From: Anadara kagoshimensis
Taxonomy: Eukaryota; Mollusca; Bivalvia; Arcoida; Arcidae
DNA: 64,000 nt
Direction: 5' to 3'
Assembly: GCA_021292105.1 (NCBI GenBank)
Contig: CM037870.1
Coordinates: 61,716,167-61,780,166, forward strand
How positions within the stretch are numbered: position 1 is the stretch's first letter; every line of letters begins with the position of its first letter. A program made the position numbers and the translations under genes. Of this stretch, positions 44,901 to 55,827 are shown piece by piece. The notes under the pieces were generated by a model. The model was not told the DNA's origin and ran no database searches. It was given only the letters and a program-made list of their open reading frames with translations.

Positions 44901-47900
44901 ACTTTGTGTTATACTGTGCAGTGTGATTAATTGTGCTATCAGTTTGTATGACTTTGTGTTATACTGTGCAGTGTGATTAATTGTGCTATCAGTTTAGTGT
45001 TTTGTTTGCAGTGTGTTTTTGTTTTTGTATGACTTTGTGTTATACTGTGCAGTGTGATTAATTGTGCTATCAGTTTGTATGACTTTGTGTTATACTGTGC
45101 AGTGTGATTAATTGTGCTATCAGTTTGTATGACTTTGTGTTATACTGTGCAGTGTGATTAATTGTGCTATCAGTTTGTATGACTTGTGTTATACTGTGCA
45201 GTGTGATTAATTGTGCTATCAGTTTGTATGACTTTGTGTTTACTGTGCAGTGTGATTAATTGTGCTATCAGTTTGTATGACGTTTGTGTTATACTGTGCA
45301 GTGTGATTAATTGTGCTATCAGTTTGTATGACTTTGTGTTATACTGTGCAGTGTGATTAATTGTGCTATCAGTTTGTATGACTTTGTGTTATACTGTGCA
45401 GTGTGATTAATTGTGCTATCAGTTTGTATGACGTTGTGTTATACTGTGCAGTGTGATTAATTGTGCTATCAGTTTGTATGACTTTGTTATACTGTGCAGT
45501 GTGATTAATTGTGCTATCAGTTTGTATGACTTTGTGTTATACTGTGCAGTGTGATTAATTGTGCTATCAGTTTGTATGACTTGTGTTATACTGTGCAGTG
45601 TGATTAATTGTGCTATCAGTTTGTATGACGTTGTGTTATACTGTGCAGTGTGATTGTACAGAGGTCTATGCTTGGTACTTTGTATACTCAACAAAACCAA
45701 TAAGAGAAAGAAACACTGGTCATGTAATGAAACCATGAAGGCATGCTTTACATCCTTTAAAATACATGTACATGTAGTTAATTAAAATACAGTCATTGTC
45801 ATTGTAGACTTCAAACTTTATTCACTCTAAACCACCAGAGGTGGTACAAGAGGTATATTTACATATAATATAAATCAGATGCCTGCATCCCAATGTTTAC
45901 AATAAATATACATTTCATACATACAAACATTAAATATAAATACATAATTTCACAGTGTTTATAATACTGTATATCATATACAGTCCAACCTGCCTTAAAG
46001 GCCACCTGCTTATAAAGGCCAGTCAAATTGTATCCCAATTGTTCTTTATTCATATTATTTGAACCTGTGTATAAATGCCCATAAAGGCCACTAACTGGTT
46101 CCCTTGGGTGGCCTTTATAGACAGGTTTGACTGTACTGTATACTGTAGCTAGATCTTAGATTCTTGTTATGAAGCATTCTCGGGACAAGACTAAATTTCG
46201 CAAATATCTTGGCATAGGACTTGGGGAACATTTTGATGGTCTCTGTAATGCAATCATCTGTTGAACTTCTGCAGGGGACAAATCCTTAAGTAAATATAAA
46301 CGCATGTTGACCTCTTGTCATTTAGAAATTGCTTTCTCAGAGTATCAATATAACTGGTTTTTTGTTCCTTGTAGGTATATGTAGCAGTATATTTTGTGGC
46401 AGCTGATATTGTTTTATTTATACAGTATGCATATTACCAACTGTTAAAAAGGAAAGAAGCCAGATTAGGTAGATAACATATACATAACCAAGAACTGACA
46501 TTATTTCGGTTAAGTTATCTTAGCCCAGACCTTGAAATGGAAGGTGTTATATTTCCAAAAACATGGCCAACATTTTATTGACCTCCATAATCCATTTCCA
46601 AAAAGACATATGTGTCTTTAATTCATATAATTTTACTTTCAATGTTTTAACCATTTCTTATCAAAACCAGAACAAAGTAATTTGAGTTATCTACGCCTAG
46701 ACCTTGAAACAAAAAGGGGTATATTTTTGACATGGCCAACATTTTACTGGACCTTGGCTTGATCTGTATTGTTAAAAAACACACACGTCTGTAATTCATA
46801 TAACTTAAGGTAGTTCCATACTTTACAAATCGCCTGAAAGCACATATTGAAATTTTTATATGTTGTACATTGGCATAAACCATTAAACATGCCAAAATTT
46901 CAGGAGGTATTCGACTTGCTTAAGAAGTTCTGAAGCGCCACCTGGTGGCCATTTTCACGACATAAATGATCAAAGTATAACTACTGTTATCAACTAATAA
47001 GTTTTAATAATTTTTTGTTATGCTTAGAAACTAAAAGTGTCTTGCATTTAAATTAACCACTATGTCATGGAGATTATTTGTACCAATGGAATTTTACTTC
47101 CGGTCACGTGGTATTTTTCTACAGCGCCACCTATCAAGAGAGAACATTAAATTTCCGGAAATCTAAAAGTAACACCCTTTGTTAATTTGTAGAATTTTAA
47201 AAAACTAAGTCGAATACACCCCTGATTTTCACGTATATTGCACATGAATATATAAGTTTGATTTTCGGAAACAAAAAATAGGGGGTCGTCAAGCTACTTT
47301 TTTTCATAAAATTGCATCAAAATCTTGAAACAAGAAAAAAGCCTCATTCCTTACGTAAGAAGCTACCAATAATGTCCTAGTATACTATTATGAACTCAAT
47401 GTTTTTCGTTTGGTATTAGCAATTAAACAAAAACGTTGATTGTGAGCTATTTGGTTGTGCAAAATAAACCCGATTTAAATATCACATGGTCTGTCACCCA
47501 TAGAAACCCATAGCAACCGTTATCCAACACAGATCAGTTAAAGTTGAAAGCGGATTCGTATACATTGGAGAAGTATTCTTGATTCTACGACGCTGGATGA
47601 TACGCATACACAAGAGCTTACTCAAACTGCTAAAATTTTACACCTAGAAAAATTATCATACAGTATGTTTATTGAAGAATCGCCAGTTTGTATCCTACTA
47701 TTTGTATTTAAAATCACCAAAAAAAAACAAACATAAACCGGCATTTAAAATACCGTCTTCAAAATTTAAACATTGTACTCAAATCTTTCAATTATTTAGA
47801 ATAGTACTCTCCAAAGTGTAGATCTACATAATTTCCGTTATGTACAATAAACATTTTCTTCTTAAAAATAGTGCACAGAATTAATATTGTGAATTTTAAT

Positions 47901-50900
47901 CTTTTGTGAATGCAGAAAATTATTCTATTGAATAATAGCATAACGGCATTCCCGCCATAATTCTGTAGGCGCCGAAGAACACATTCGTGACGTCATAGAT
48001 AAAAAAGACGTCAAATCAGACATTTTGAACGTACGCACAAAACGACACGTCACTATGGTATGGAACTACCTTAACATTAAATGTTCAATTATTTTTATTA
48101 AAACCACACAAAACAAATATGTGAAAAAAATATAATAAAACAAAATTTAGATTGAAAACAAGGGCTAAGGTTGGCCTAAAGATGTTTTTTTTCCTTTTGG
48201 ACAGACTTTTTTCAGCTATTTGATTTATTGACAGTTTAATAGTTTGAGTCATTTTAAGCCATATTGAATGTTAAGGAGTACCTCATGGGTTTTAAGTTTT
48301 GATTGTAATAATAGAGACAGTTCAGTGTGGTAGGCAATATCTGGTCTGTGATTACTCTATTAAAACTTGTGTGTTTTTAAGTGATGTCTAGGTTTCGACT
48401 ATTTTAAAATTATTAGTAGCCAAATTTCTGAAAATAGAGGTTTTTTTTTTTTACAAATCTGCTGAAATAAGTGGTGAATAGCTACATGTATTTTGACTAC
48501 CAGGAATAGAAAGCTAGGATTTTTGATTACATACAAATTTATCATTATGTTTGTGATACATGTATATTATCTTATTCAGAGAAAGCGTTGTTGTTGTCCA
48601 CTTTTACATTACTGTAAATTAAATTTTGTTTTTCCTCTTTTTTCAGAACAACTCAGTAAAGCAGGCCCGTCACAGTTAGTTTTGTGTTTTGCTGGTGGTT
48701 TTTTCATGTTTCAAAGTATGGGCATATTGTTACAAAAATACCTCAATTTGAACATGGCTAACCAGTTCACTGTGCGACAACATCCAGCTGGGAGAAGTTT
48801 AATGGCATTTAATAATCTTCAACATGTAGAAATATTCCATGTAAGTATTTGATCACCATGGTTATAAATAATCAGTTCATTTTCTGTAAAATATGACCAC
48901 ATTTTTTCCATTTTGTATAAGAAAAATATGGTTCTTAACACAATAACACTAGTGTAAACAGTTGTGATATGACTTTTATTTAGGCTACATGACAGCTATG
49001 TGCTGCCATAATCATTTCTACTAATCAATTTACTATCTACTATGGAACTCTGTTTACTACCATTAGGTATCCACTGGACTGAACATTACCATAATTCGTA
49101 CCTCACAGATATTGATATCCTTTTATAAGTATTCATATTGTTCAATCCATTTTCTGCATTACAGGTGTAACCTGTCCGTGTATGCGCAGATTAGATGATT
49201 TTGTTGTTCTGTCAATGCATTCAAACATGCATGGGGATTTAACATGTTCAAAAATCTGACAAATAGCTGATTCTGTTGAACACATGACATATGTCACCAA
49301 AGAAATCAATTACAATGTGAACATAACTATTTCTCTATTTTCAACATTAATTTACTTACTGTAAACCAACTTTTATTCCCGTGCCATCAACTTTCGCGCA
49401 TTTTGCAAGGACAAAATAATCACGAAAGTTAATCTTCATGGACTTGTTTTCAAAAAACAGTTTTATTTACACCAAATATTCAGCTATAGTCCATATCGCA
49501 AAAATTAATAGTCAGGAATTGATTTTGGAAAGAGAATCGCAAAAGTTAATATCTGCGAATAAAAGTTGGTTTACAGTAGACAGCATATTTATACAGAAAT
49601 ATTTTATGGAAATCAAGACTGCTCTTAGCGATTTTCTTTTACGACTAAGTAAATAAAAAATACTATACTTTTTTTCTATGAAAATTTTGCATACCGGTAA
49701 TTCATTAACGCAAACTCATGGACTACAATATTAGTGTTTTATAACAAGTACATTTCTTTCCAGAATATCAAAGATGAAGTTGGGTATGCCATAGGAATAA
49801 TTTCCAGTTTATTTTACATAGGATCACGATCGGCACAGATATATAAAAATGTAAGTACCAGTACATGATATTACTTAGACTTACTACTTAATATAGGTAG
49901 TTTCCCCTTGTAAAAATGACTGAAATTTACAAATTTGATCATCATAGTTTCCCAAAAACAACAGTGACACACATGGAAACAGTTTAAACAAATTGAATCC
50001 AGTTACCCAATAAATATTTTTACCGGACCAACATTGTCACAATGCACCATTTTTGCAATAAGGATCTTAGGTAGTGTAGCATGTCAAGATTTAGTTTTAT
50101 TTTAATTTCAGAACTTTTAATTTCAAACTAGTGCAACTTTTTCCAAACCTTACCCTACCTCTCACGGCTCAGACTAAATTCTATGAAAGTGATTGGCTAA
50201 AATGACTTACCCAGTATCATTCCATACATAGCTGTACACACATACTGGGTCTGTGAGGCTCATACTGGGCGAGTTAGAGTTACGTCCACTGTCGCTAATG
50301 TAAATGTCAACCCAAATGGCGAACGTAAATAAACCTTTTGAGGAATATTTTGCTGAAAATATTAACTTAAGACATATTGAGAATATAATCAGATAAAACA
50401 TTGAAGGCCAACAATCAACAGGTCATCAATAGGTAAAGCAATTTACATGGTTTGTAAGTATCTGGTACAGAATGATACATGGTCAGTAGAAAACATACCG
50501 GATGAGGCGTTATGTAACTTGTAGTATTCCACTTCATTAGGTTTTCTATGAAAATGTTTCCCAAATTCACTGTTACAAACAAAGTGATGCTAACAGTAAT
50601 TATATATTTTTTCAGTTTAAAAGAAAATCAACAGATGGTTTATCAATATTGATGTTCATATTGGCTATTATTGGTAATCTTACATATGGACTGTCCATAC
50701 TGGTCAGACAACAAAATGAAGCATTCCTTATACAACATTTACCATGGCTTGTAGGAAGTCTAGGAGTTATCTTCCTTGATATGACAGTATCCTTTTTAGT
50801 GTATGATAAATGATAGTAAGAGTGAAGTGAAAAGGTTGGTTGATTGGTTGGGTGTATGTTGTTTAACATCGCATCAACAATTTTCACCTATTGGCAGGAA

Positions 50901-51829
50901 GAACTATTTTATTAATCTCTATGCATTAATCTATGAACAAGTATGAATGTGAAGTGTGAGTGTGTGGTCTCCCTTGTACTAGTGGACACTCGGAGCAACT
51001 TTAACATGCTAGCTCACAAAGTCAGTGCGCCGCAGACAAGCGTACCACTGCCCCAGTCACATCATACTGATACCATGGAATGGAAAGGAGTAATGGTAGA
51101 TGACTAAAATTATCTTAAAAGCTATATAGGTGAAAATGTTTAGATTTTAGCAGGTTCAAAATTTAGCACATATGATAACTTGGGTAAATCCAAATGGAAT
51201 TTAGTGTTAATCTCATGGATGACTATGTGCACTTAGATCACATTTACATGTAATTTGGCAGTGGATTTAAATTAGTGGTTCTGGGAAAATCACTAAAATT
51301 AGTACACTGTTAACATTAATACATTTATAGTAATTTATACAATAGAGGGAGTGGGGAGAGGAATAATGGTGTTTAACACGTAGCCAAAGTTCTTTCCTTA
51401 TATTGAGAGAGATAAGGTGGGATAAACTGGAGTACCTGGGGTGGAGAAAATCACCGACCTGTAGGAAGTGAAGTGACAAACAATCTTACACTAGCACTTG
51501 CTCCAGTGGGATTTGACTCTAGGCAGTGAGAGGCACTGATATCTGTAAACATGCATTTCAACCATTTAGCTCCAATCCCTGATGCTCCAATTGACAGAAT
51601 TGCTTTCCATAACATCCTGCACCAATGTTTTTGGGTGTTAATCATGTGGTATGAACATGGCAAACCAAAAAATATTGTTTATCTATTGTCCTTAACATAT
51701 TTTCAGCTTGTGATACAGTTTAAAGTGTATGGTAGTAACGAGTTTGATGCATTATCTAGAAAACCATTGGTGGATTATGAAATAACAGTGGATGATAATG
51801 TTATAAATAACAGTGTACATGTAACATGA
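38939..51829 (+). CDS. SLC66A1: SLC66A1 / PQLC2-like lysosomal cationic amino acid transporter
   Basis: PQ-loop, seven-helix exporter of lysine and arginine from lysosomes (known for the family). Exons: 38939-39153, 39970-40099, 46375-46468, 48647-48840, 49764-49850, 50616-50786 and 51707-51829 (TGA), all phase-consistent; 337 residues (human 291). The luminal N-terminus has two N-glycosylation sequons (NGT, NKT), then CNDGIQWVWHVLGDC, matching CPSGSIQWIWDVLGEC of SLC66A1. The first PQ motif (TIPQMVKN) straddles the exon 1/2 junction; GDSTNLIGAILTNQLPLQ, QHLPWLVGSLGV and LDMTLVIQFKVYG follow family order. The second PQ-loop reads SRSAQIYKN, with alanine for proline. The C-tail lacks the human EPLL dileucine signal, having RKPLVDYE. 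Intron 2 (6.3 kb) is mostly minisatellite. Divergent from eIF4G. Confidence 0.93.
39755..39905 (+). repeat. Dispersed TAGCCA repeat, copy 2
   Basis: It contains TTTCATTTCTAGCAGCCAAA, GAGAAGTAACCTATTTTAG, GGACTATATTTTCAAAAA and AAAATTGTGG, as in 35245-35415. In SLC66A1 intron 1-2 (39154-39969); the rest of that intron shows nothing recognisable. Confidence 0.75.
40122..40400 (+). mobile_element. tRNA-derived SINE, second family
   Basis: TGGCGAGCTGGTTAAGG is an A-box match and AAGTTTGACCCCCATCC, 40 bp on, a B-box match, like a tRNA-derived SINE head. The body continues with GTTGAACAAGACTTTTA, different from the 22728 family. Confidence 0.65.
40579..45653 (+). repeat. 50-bp minisatellite, about 95 copies, interrupted by a transposon
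   Basis: The unit is TTAATTGTGCTATCAGTTTG, TATGACTTTGTGTTATACTG, TGCAGTGTGA. Period 50 is exact over long stretches (41041, 41091, 41141 and on); variants have CGTGTT or CTTGTGTT in place of CTTTGTGTT (47-49 bp). A rearranged piece occurs at 44990-45030. The array fills most of SLC66A1 intron 2. Open reading frames through it on the minus strand are artefacts. Confidence 0.98.
40693..41003. mobile_element. 311-bp MITE inserted in the minisatellite
   Basis: The ends are CAGGGATTTATTAGGG and CCCTTGATAAATCCCTG, imperfect inverted repeats. TATCA flanks both sides (40688-40692 and 41004-41008) and occurs once in every uninterrupted unit, so it is a 5-bp target-site duplication. The termini recall hAT elements, but those duplicate 8 bp; family left open. 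Interior non-coding, with several GGGAAAA blocks. Confidence 0.9.
45979..46135. mobile_element. Mariner-like MITE, 157 bp, best copy
   Basis: TA-CAGTCCAACCTGCCTTAAA at the left and TTTATAGACAGGTTTGACTG-TA at the right are inverted ends of about 28 bp. TA at both edges fits Tc1/mariner-type insertion. Related copies: 3741-3893, and fragments at 59484-59582 and 60499-60613. Confidence 0.85.
46805..48074. mobile_element. 1.26-kb non-autonomous element with TTAA duplications (piggyBac-like)
   Basis: TTAA at 46805-46808 and 48071-48074 flank perfect 13-bp inverted ends GGTAGTTCCATAC and GTATGGAACTACC. TTAA target duplication is the hallmark of piggyBac-type elements; the terminal bases differ from the classical CCC start, so this is a tentative call. 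The interior has no transposase ORF. It contains GCGCCACCTGGTGG (46935-46948) and TGACGTCA (47988-47995). In SLC66A1 intron 46469-48646. Confidence 0.8.
48385..48505 (-). repeat. Dispersed TAGCCA repeat, inverted copy
   Basis: Reverse complement of the family at 35245-35415: CTAGGTTTCGACTATTTTAAA, AGTAGCCAAATTTCTGAAAA and the end TGACTACCAGGAATAGAAA. Intronic in SLC66A1. Confidence 0.7.
49357..49578. mobile_element. Mariner-like MITE, 222 bp, perfect inverted ends
   Basis: TA-CTGTAAACCAACTTTTATT at the left is the exact complement of AATAAAAGTTGGTTTACAG-TA at the right, with TA at both borders. The interior has several CGCAAAAGTTAAT-type blocks. Non-coding; in SLC66A1 intron 48841-49763. Confidence 0.9.
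49885..50095. repeat. Dispersed repeat, copy 2 (pair of 9800-9990)
   Basis: ATATAGGTAGTTTCCCCTTG, AAAATGACTGAAATT, CATTGTCACAATGCACC and GCAATAAGGATCTTAGG align with 9815-9975. In SLC66A1 intron 49851-50615. Confidence 0.55.
50830..51090. repeat. Dispersed repeat fragment
   Basis: GTATGTTGTTTAACATCGC, then AGTCAGTGCGCCGCAGACAA and CCAGTCACATCATACTGATA; the second part matches 3095-3160. In the last SLC66A1 intron (50787-51706). Confidence 0.5.
51340..51600 (-). mobile_element. tRNA-derived SINE copy
   Basis: On the minus strand: CACTGCCTAGAGTCAAATCC (B-box region), GCACTTGCTCCAGTGGG in complement, AGGTCGGTGATTTTCTCC and AAACACCATTATTCCTCTC, matching the 22728-23120 family. In the last SLC66A1 intron. 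Confidence 0.6.
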
Positions 51830-52165
51830 TGTGTTATGATATTGAGACACAGTTATAGGTACAATTTTAATCAGGATATGACCACACCTAGTCATACATC
51901 CATTGGTGCTTTATGAAGTAAAGGTGGATGATAATATTATAGATAATACTGTACATGTAATATGAAATGTTATGATATTAGGACACATTTTTTGGTACTG
52001 TTTTAATCAGGATACGATCACACCTAGTCATTTCACCATTGGTAGAAGTAACAGTGGATGATAATGTTATAAATAATAGTGTACATGTAAAACGATATGT
52101 TTTGAAATCAGGACACATTTATTTGGTACAGTTTTAATCAGGATACAACCATACCTAGTCATTTT
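51764..52165 (+). repeat. 136-bp tandem triplication that includes the SLC66A1 stop codon
   Basis: CCATTGG starts the units at 51764, 51900 and 52036. The first unit holds the last 21 codons of SLC66A1 (GTGGATGATAATGTTATAAA to the TGA); units 2 and 3 repeat this sequence downstream with substitutions and end in TTTTAATCAGGATA and ACCTAGTCAT. Copies 2 and 3 are therefore duplicated terminal-exon material in the 3' UTR. Confidence 0.93.
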
Positions 52166-53665
52166 GTGTACATATACATAAATTATTGTTGTCTTTTATC
52201 TCATTATTTATTTTATCTTGCTTGTATAAAAGAGTTTATGTATCGGTACCACTAATGTGACACCCAGCTTCCTATGTTCAAGTTTTTTGATTGGCTAAAT
52301 GAGCAGACAAGAAATGTTGCTACAGAGATTCACAAGGGAGACAACTAATTTTTAAAAAATTCTCAAATGAGGCCTAATTAGTTCAACCAGAGGCCAAATA
52401 TTAATAAAAAATACGACTAAAACCAAAATGTGTTTTAAAGGCTTTTTTGGTTGCCTTTACGAAGAGTGCACTGAAACCATGGTGTTATTTCTAGGAAAAA
52501 TAAGTTTGTGTCATAATTTGTTAACAATTTTGGATCAATATTGGAAAATTGGTGTACATTGGAACTTAAGAAAACCGAATGCTGTGTACATTTAATCTAA
52601 AAACCTGCCCTTAACTAAACTAATTGTTTAAGACATGCCATTGAAATTCTTTACAAAATAAACCTGTGTGAATGGAAAGAAAACCTTCTAATCCAAATTT
52701 TCTGTCCTAATAGGGTTTGGTTTACACAAAACCCACTGTATATTTTTATTACTTGTTAAAAACATAGTTATGGGGAAAAGGAAAAAACAACCAGATCTTG
52801 ATATTGATTGTTAGTTAATCTATGATTATATTTATGTTTGTATAAAATACCTAAATCTTAAATATCTGAATCTGACCTTTATGGAATGGAAAAATCCAGA
52901 ACTTTGATATCTGTTGTCATTTAATTTACAATTTTATTTATCTTTTGTCCATGTTCAAGTGCATTTTCTAAAATCTCATTATTGTTTTCTTTTGTTCTTT
53001 ATTTTTTTATTGCCAATATCTCATGTAACAATCTCAACTTCAGATCTTATTTGCATTTTTCAAGTGTTCATAATATTGGTTATGCATTTACCATTTATAA
53101 AAAATGTATTTACACATGATTTATATGTCTATGGCAGTGACAACTGAACTAGAATGTGTCTGTGATGTTAAAAAAATCTATATCTTTGAATAAATTATAA
53201 CATACGTACATGTAATATTTTATGCAAAAACCTTAATTTTTACATGTATCATATGTATATTGCTTTTGTAAAAATAATTACACACATATTATATATACAA
53301 TACTACATGTAATGGGTTTTGTCAGGCAACCGTGTGATTCACTTTAATTTTTTTTTGCGGAGTTATCATTCATTGGATATTGATCACATATGTCCCTTTT
53401 TCATAAAACTATTCGAGGAAATTGTGATGTATTAACATTTTTTATATTGTTCCACACAAACATAAAGCGGTATATATTGCATGATATGCTGGCAAACCCC
53501 ATTTGGTATTTAAAGAGCTGTTTTGATAGATGTAATTTTGTATGATATAACAAACATCATTACTTTGCGTTTAAGATCTGTTTCCATGTGGAAGTATGTT
53601 TGCTGTTAGGGTCAATATGTTTGTGATCGTGAGTTTTGCGGAAAAAAAATTATAAGTGAAATAAA
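51830..53665 (+). other. SLC66A1 3' UTR (predicted extent)
   Basis: After the stop there is no further recognisable exon. Candidate polyadenylation signals include AATAAA at 53660-53665 and one near 53189. Apart from the 136-bp repeats, the sequence is AT-rich and featureless. Confidence 0.4.
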
Positions 53666-54463
53666 CTTTAAAAATTTAGGTATATTTCACTTGAGCCTAG
53701 ACAAAATTGAAATATGTGCATCAAGGATTACTGTAGAATATCTCCAAACAAAGTAAAAGTTACCACTACAGGGGTTTTACTTGTTGAAAAAAACCAGGGA
53801 AATGGATTTATTTGCACATACAACATAACAACAAAATATGTCACATATAAAATTCCCATAACTGCAACATTTGCAGAAATATTTTCATTTATGACTAGAC
53901 TAAAGTAACAGAGCAATATCAAACATTATTTAAGTTTATAGGATTTTTTTAGGAAAATTTTGCAAAATTCACTGTCACATTCCCAGTGACTCATACAGTG
54001 AACTACATGTATATACATGTACTAATAAGGATTACATGCAAAGCAAATATTGTCTGGTACTGAAATAGTTGGAACAAACATTTGATATCAGTCTGTACCC
54101 TCCTATTTCTTTCCTAATAAGCTGGAAACACACACCTGGCTATTTGTTCACAGCCTGAGTAGTTTCATCAATAATGAATGATACTCCAGGTTCCTCCACC
54201 ATCTTAGATCTGACCACCTGATGTCAGTGAAAACACCATTACCTCACCCATATTTAACTGCCGGTAAATACTTTAATTTTGTTTTTAGGTTCATTTACAT
54301 GTGTATTGTACTTGTATTTCCTGTATTTTTTGTTTATATTATTTCTGTCTTTGATTTTATGGCATTATAATTTTTCTCTGTATTAAGGTTGATAATAAGT
54401 GTTTATATATTTCTATGTATTTGCTTTAATGTTTGAAATTGCTTTTTATACTGCAAAAACATG

Positions 54464-55008
54464 TACTATAAACTAACTTTTATTTGCGGATATTAACTTT
54501 CACAATTTTCTAACCAAAACCATTTTGCGACTATTAACTTTCACAATATGGACTTTAACTGACTATTTAGTACAAGCAATAAATTTTCAAAAGCAATTTT
54601 AATCACAACAATAAACTTTCACGCTTATTTTCTCCTCGCCAGACTTGAAAGTTAATCACATAAATATCACTGCATCCTTTTGGAGATTTTAGTAAAATAC
54701 TAAGATATTTAGGAATGTGACAAAATGAATGTCTTGTTTGAGTATCATGATAGTTAAATTGATAATTTCTTAGATAACTTTTTATTGAAGCTATTAAACC
54801 GTTAAACTCTAGACAATTTGTATTTGTATTGAAACTATTTGAAAATGACTCATGATAATTAAGTACGCCTTCAATATAAATAAATCAGCTATATAATTCT
54901 AATGCCATTTTTATAATAGTTATTGTAGAAAATATTGTGGTTTTTTACTTTTATGTCTTTGTTATACCAAATCACAAATCACATGGGAATAAAAGTTGGT
55001 TTACAGTA
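54464..55008. mobile_element. Mariner-like MITE, longer relative of 49357-49578
   Basis: It starts TA-CTATAAACTAACTTTTATT and ends GAATAAAAGTTGGTTTACAG-TA. The left 220 bp carry ATTAACTTTCACAAT blocks like the short copy. The middle (54690-54980) is unrelated, so the two ends may belong to one expanded element or to two copies. Confidence 0.55.
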
Positions 55009-55159
55009 TGTAAAGACCACTTAAGGTATCCAAGAAATCTGAACTTTATAGACAGATGGTCTTATATAGAGTTTTTGTCAGTGTATTTTGTGTCATTGTG
55101 TCCCTTATACATTGTATTTGATTCATGCTTATTAAAATATGTATATGTACAATGCATAA

Positions 55160-55827
55160 TACAGTAAAACCGGATTCATTTTCAGTCAAATTTTGGTGTT
55201 AAATCAGCTTTTGGCGATAGATTGAGGACAGTTTATAAAGAAAAACATAAAAAAATAATAATTTTGGAACTTAAAATACTATGGCAATTTTATGCAAATT
55301 TATTGAGGTGCATTATAATGAGGTTTTTATTTACAATCAAGGGCATTAATTAACGGTATATTATTTTATCTTGATAATATTTTATCTGTCTCAGCTTGTT
55401 TTGTATACCAGTATACATTAATTCTTTAACCTTAATATTATGTATTGAAAAATTTTAAAAAATTAACTCTTAAAACAATGGAATAATCAGATAATAAGAC
55501 ATTAATTTATCACCATATTTTCTATGGTTCCTTTCCTGGTATCCAAAAATCACCATTGGATACTTATTTCTGAGAAATTCTTTGAAAAAGTAACTTATTT
55601 TAGCAAATTTGGGAAAAATTATTTAAAAAGGACTATACTTTCACATGTTATGGAATTTTGGCTCAATTATTTAAAACCTGGATTTTGTCGAAATTTTTAT
55701 GTTATAGAGAGCATTTGTGATAAATTATGGAGACTTATAATAAAGAAGAAAGACATGGGCCTGTTCTTCAAAATACTCTGGTGTTAAGCGATGTCATTGA
55801 GGGCATTAAAATGAGGTTTTTACTGTA
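55160..55827. mobile_element. MITE fragments with CAGTAAAACC ends
   Basis: TA-CAGTAAAACCGG at 55160 and GAGGTTTTTACTG-TA ending at 55827 are inverted. A weaker right end (GCATTATAATGAGG, TTTTTATTTACA) at about 55335 suggests a 176-bp element followed by part of a second copy, with a TAGCCA repeat (55525-55690) between. The right terminus resembles the 55-bp minisatellite unit at 4541-6895. Confidence 0.5.
55525..55690 (+). repeat. Dispersed TAGCCA repeat, copy 4
   Basis: TATGGTTCCTTTCCTGGTAT, CACCATTGGATACTTATTTC, GAAAAAGTAACTTATTTTAG and GGACTATACTTTCA follow the order of the copy at 35245-35415. Confidence 0.7.

Noticed and set aside
45419..45736. Minus-strand ORF of 105 codons with repeated LIAQLITLHSI segments
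   Set aside because: It is a translation of the 50-bp minisatellite; the repeat period is not a multiple of three and the frame survives only through unit-length variants.
53714..53908. Small ORFs of 60-90 codons scattered between 52.9 and 60.5 kb
   Set aside because: Composition and length are as expected from AT-rich noncoding DNA; none shows a known motif or conserved exon borders.
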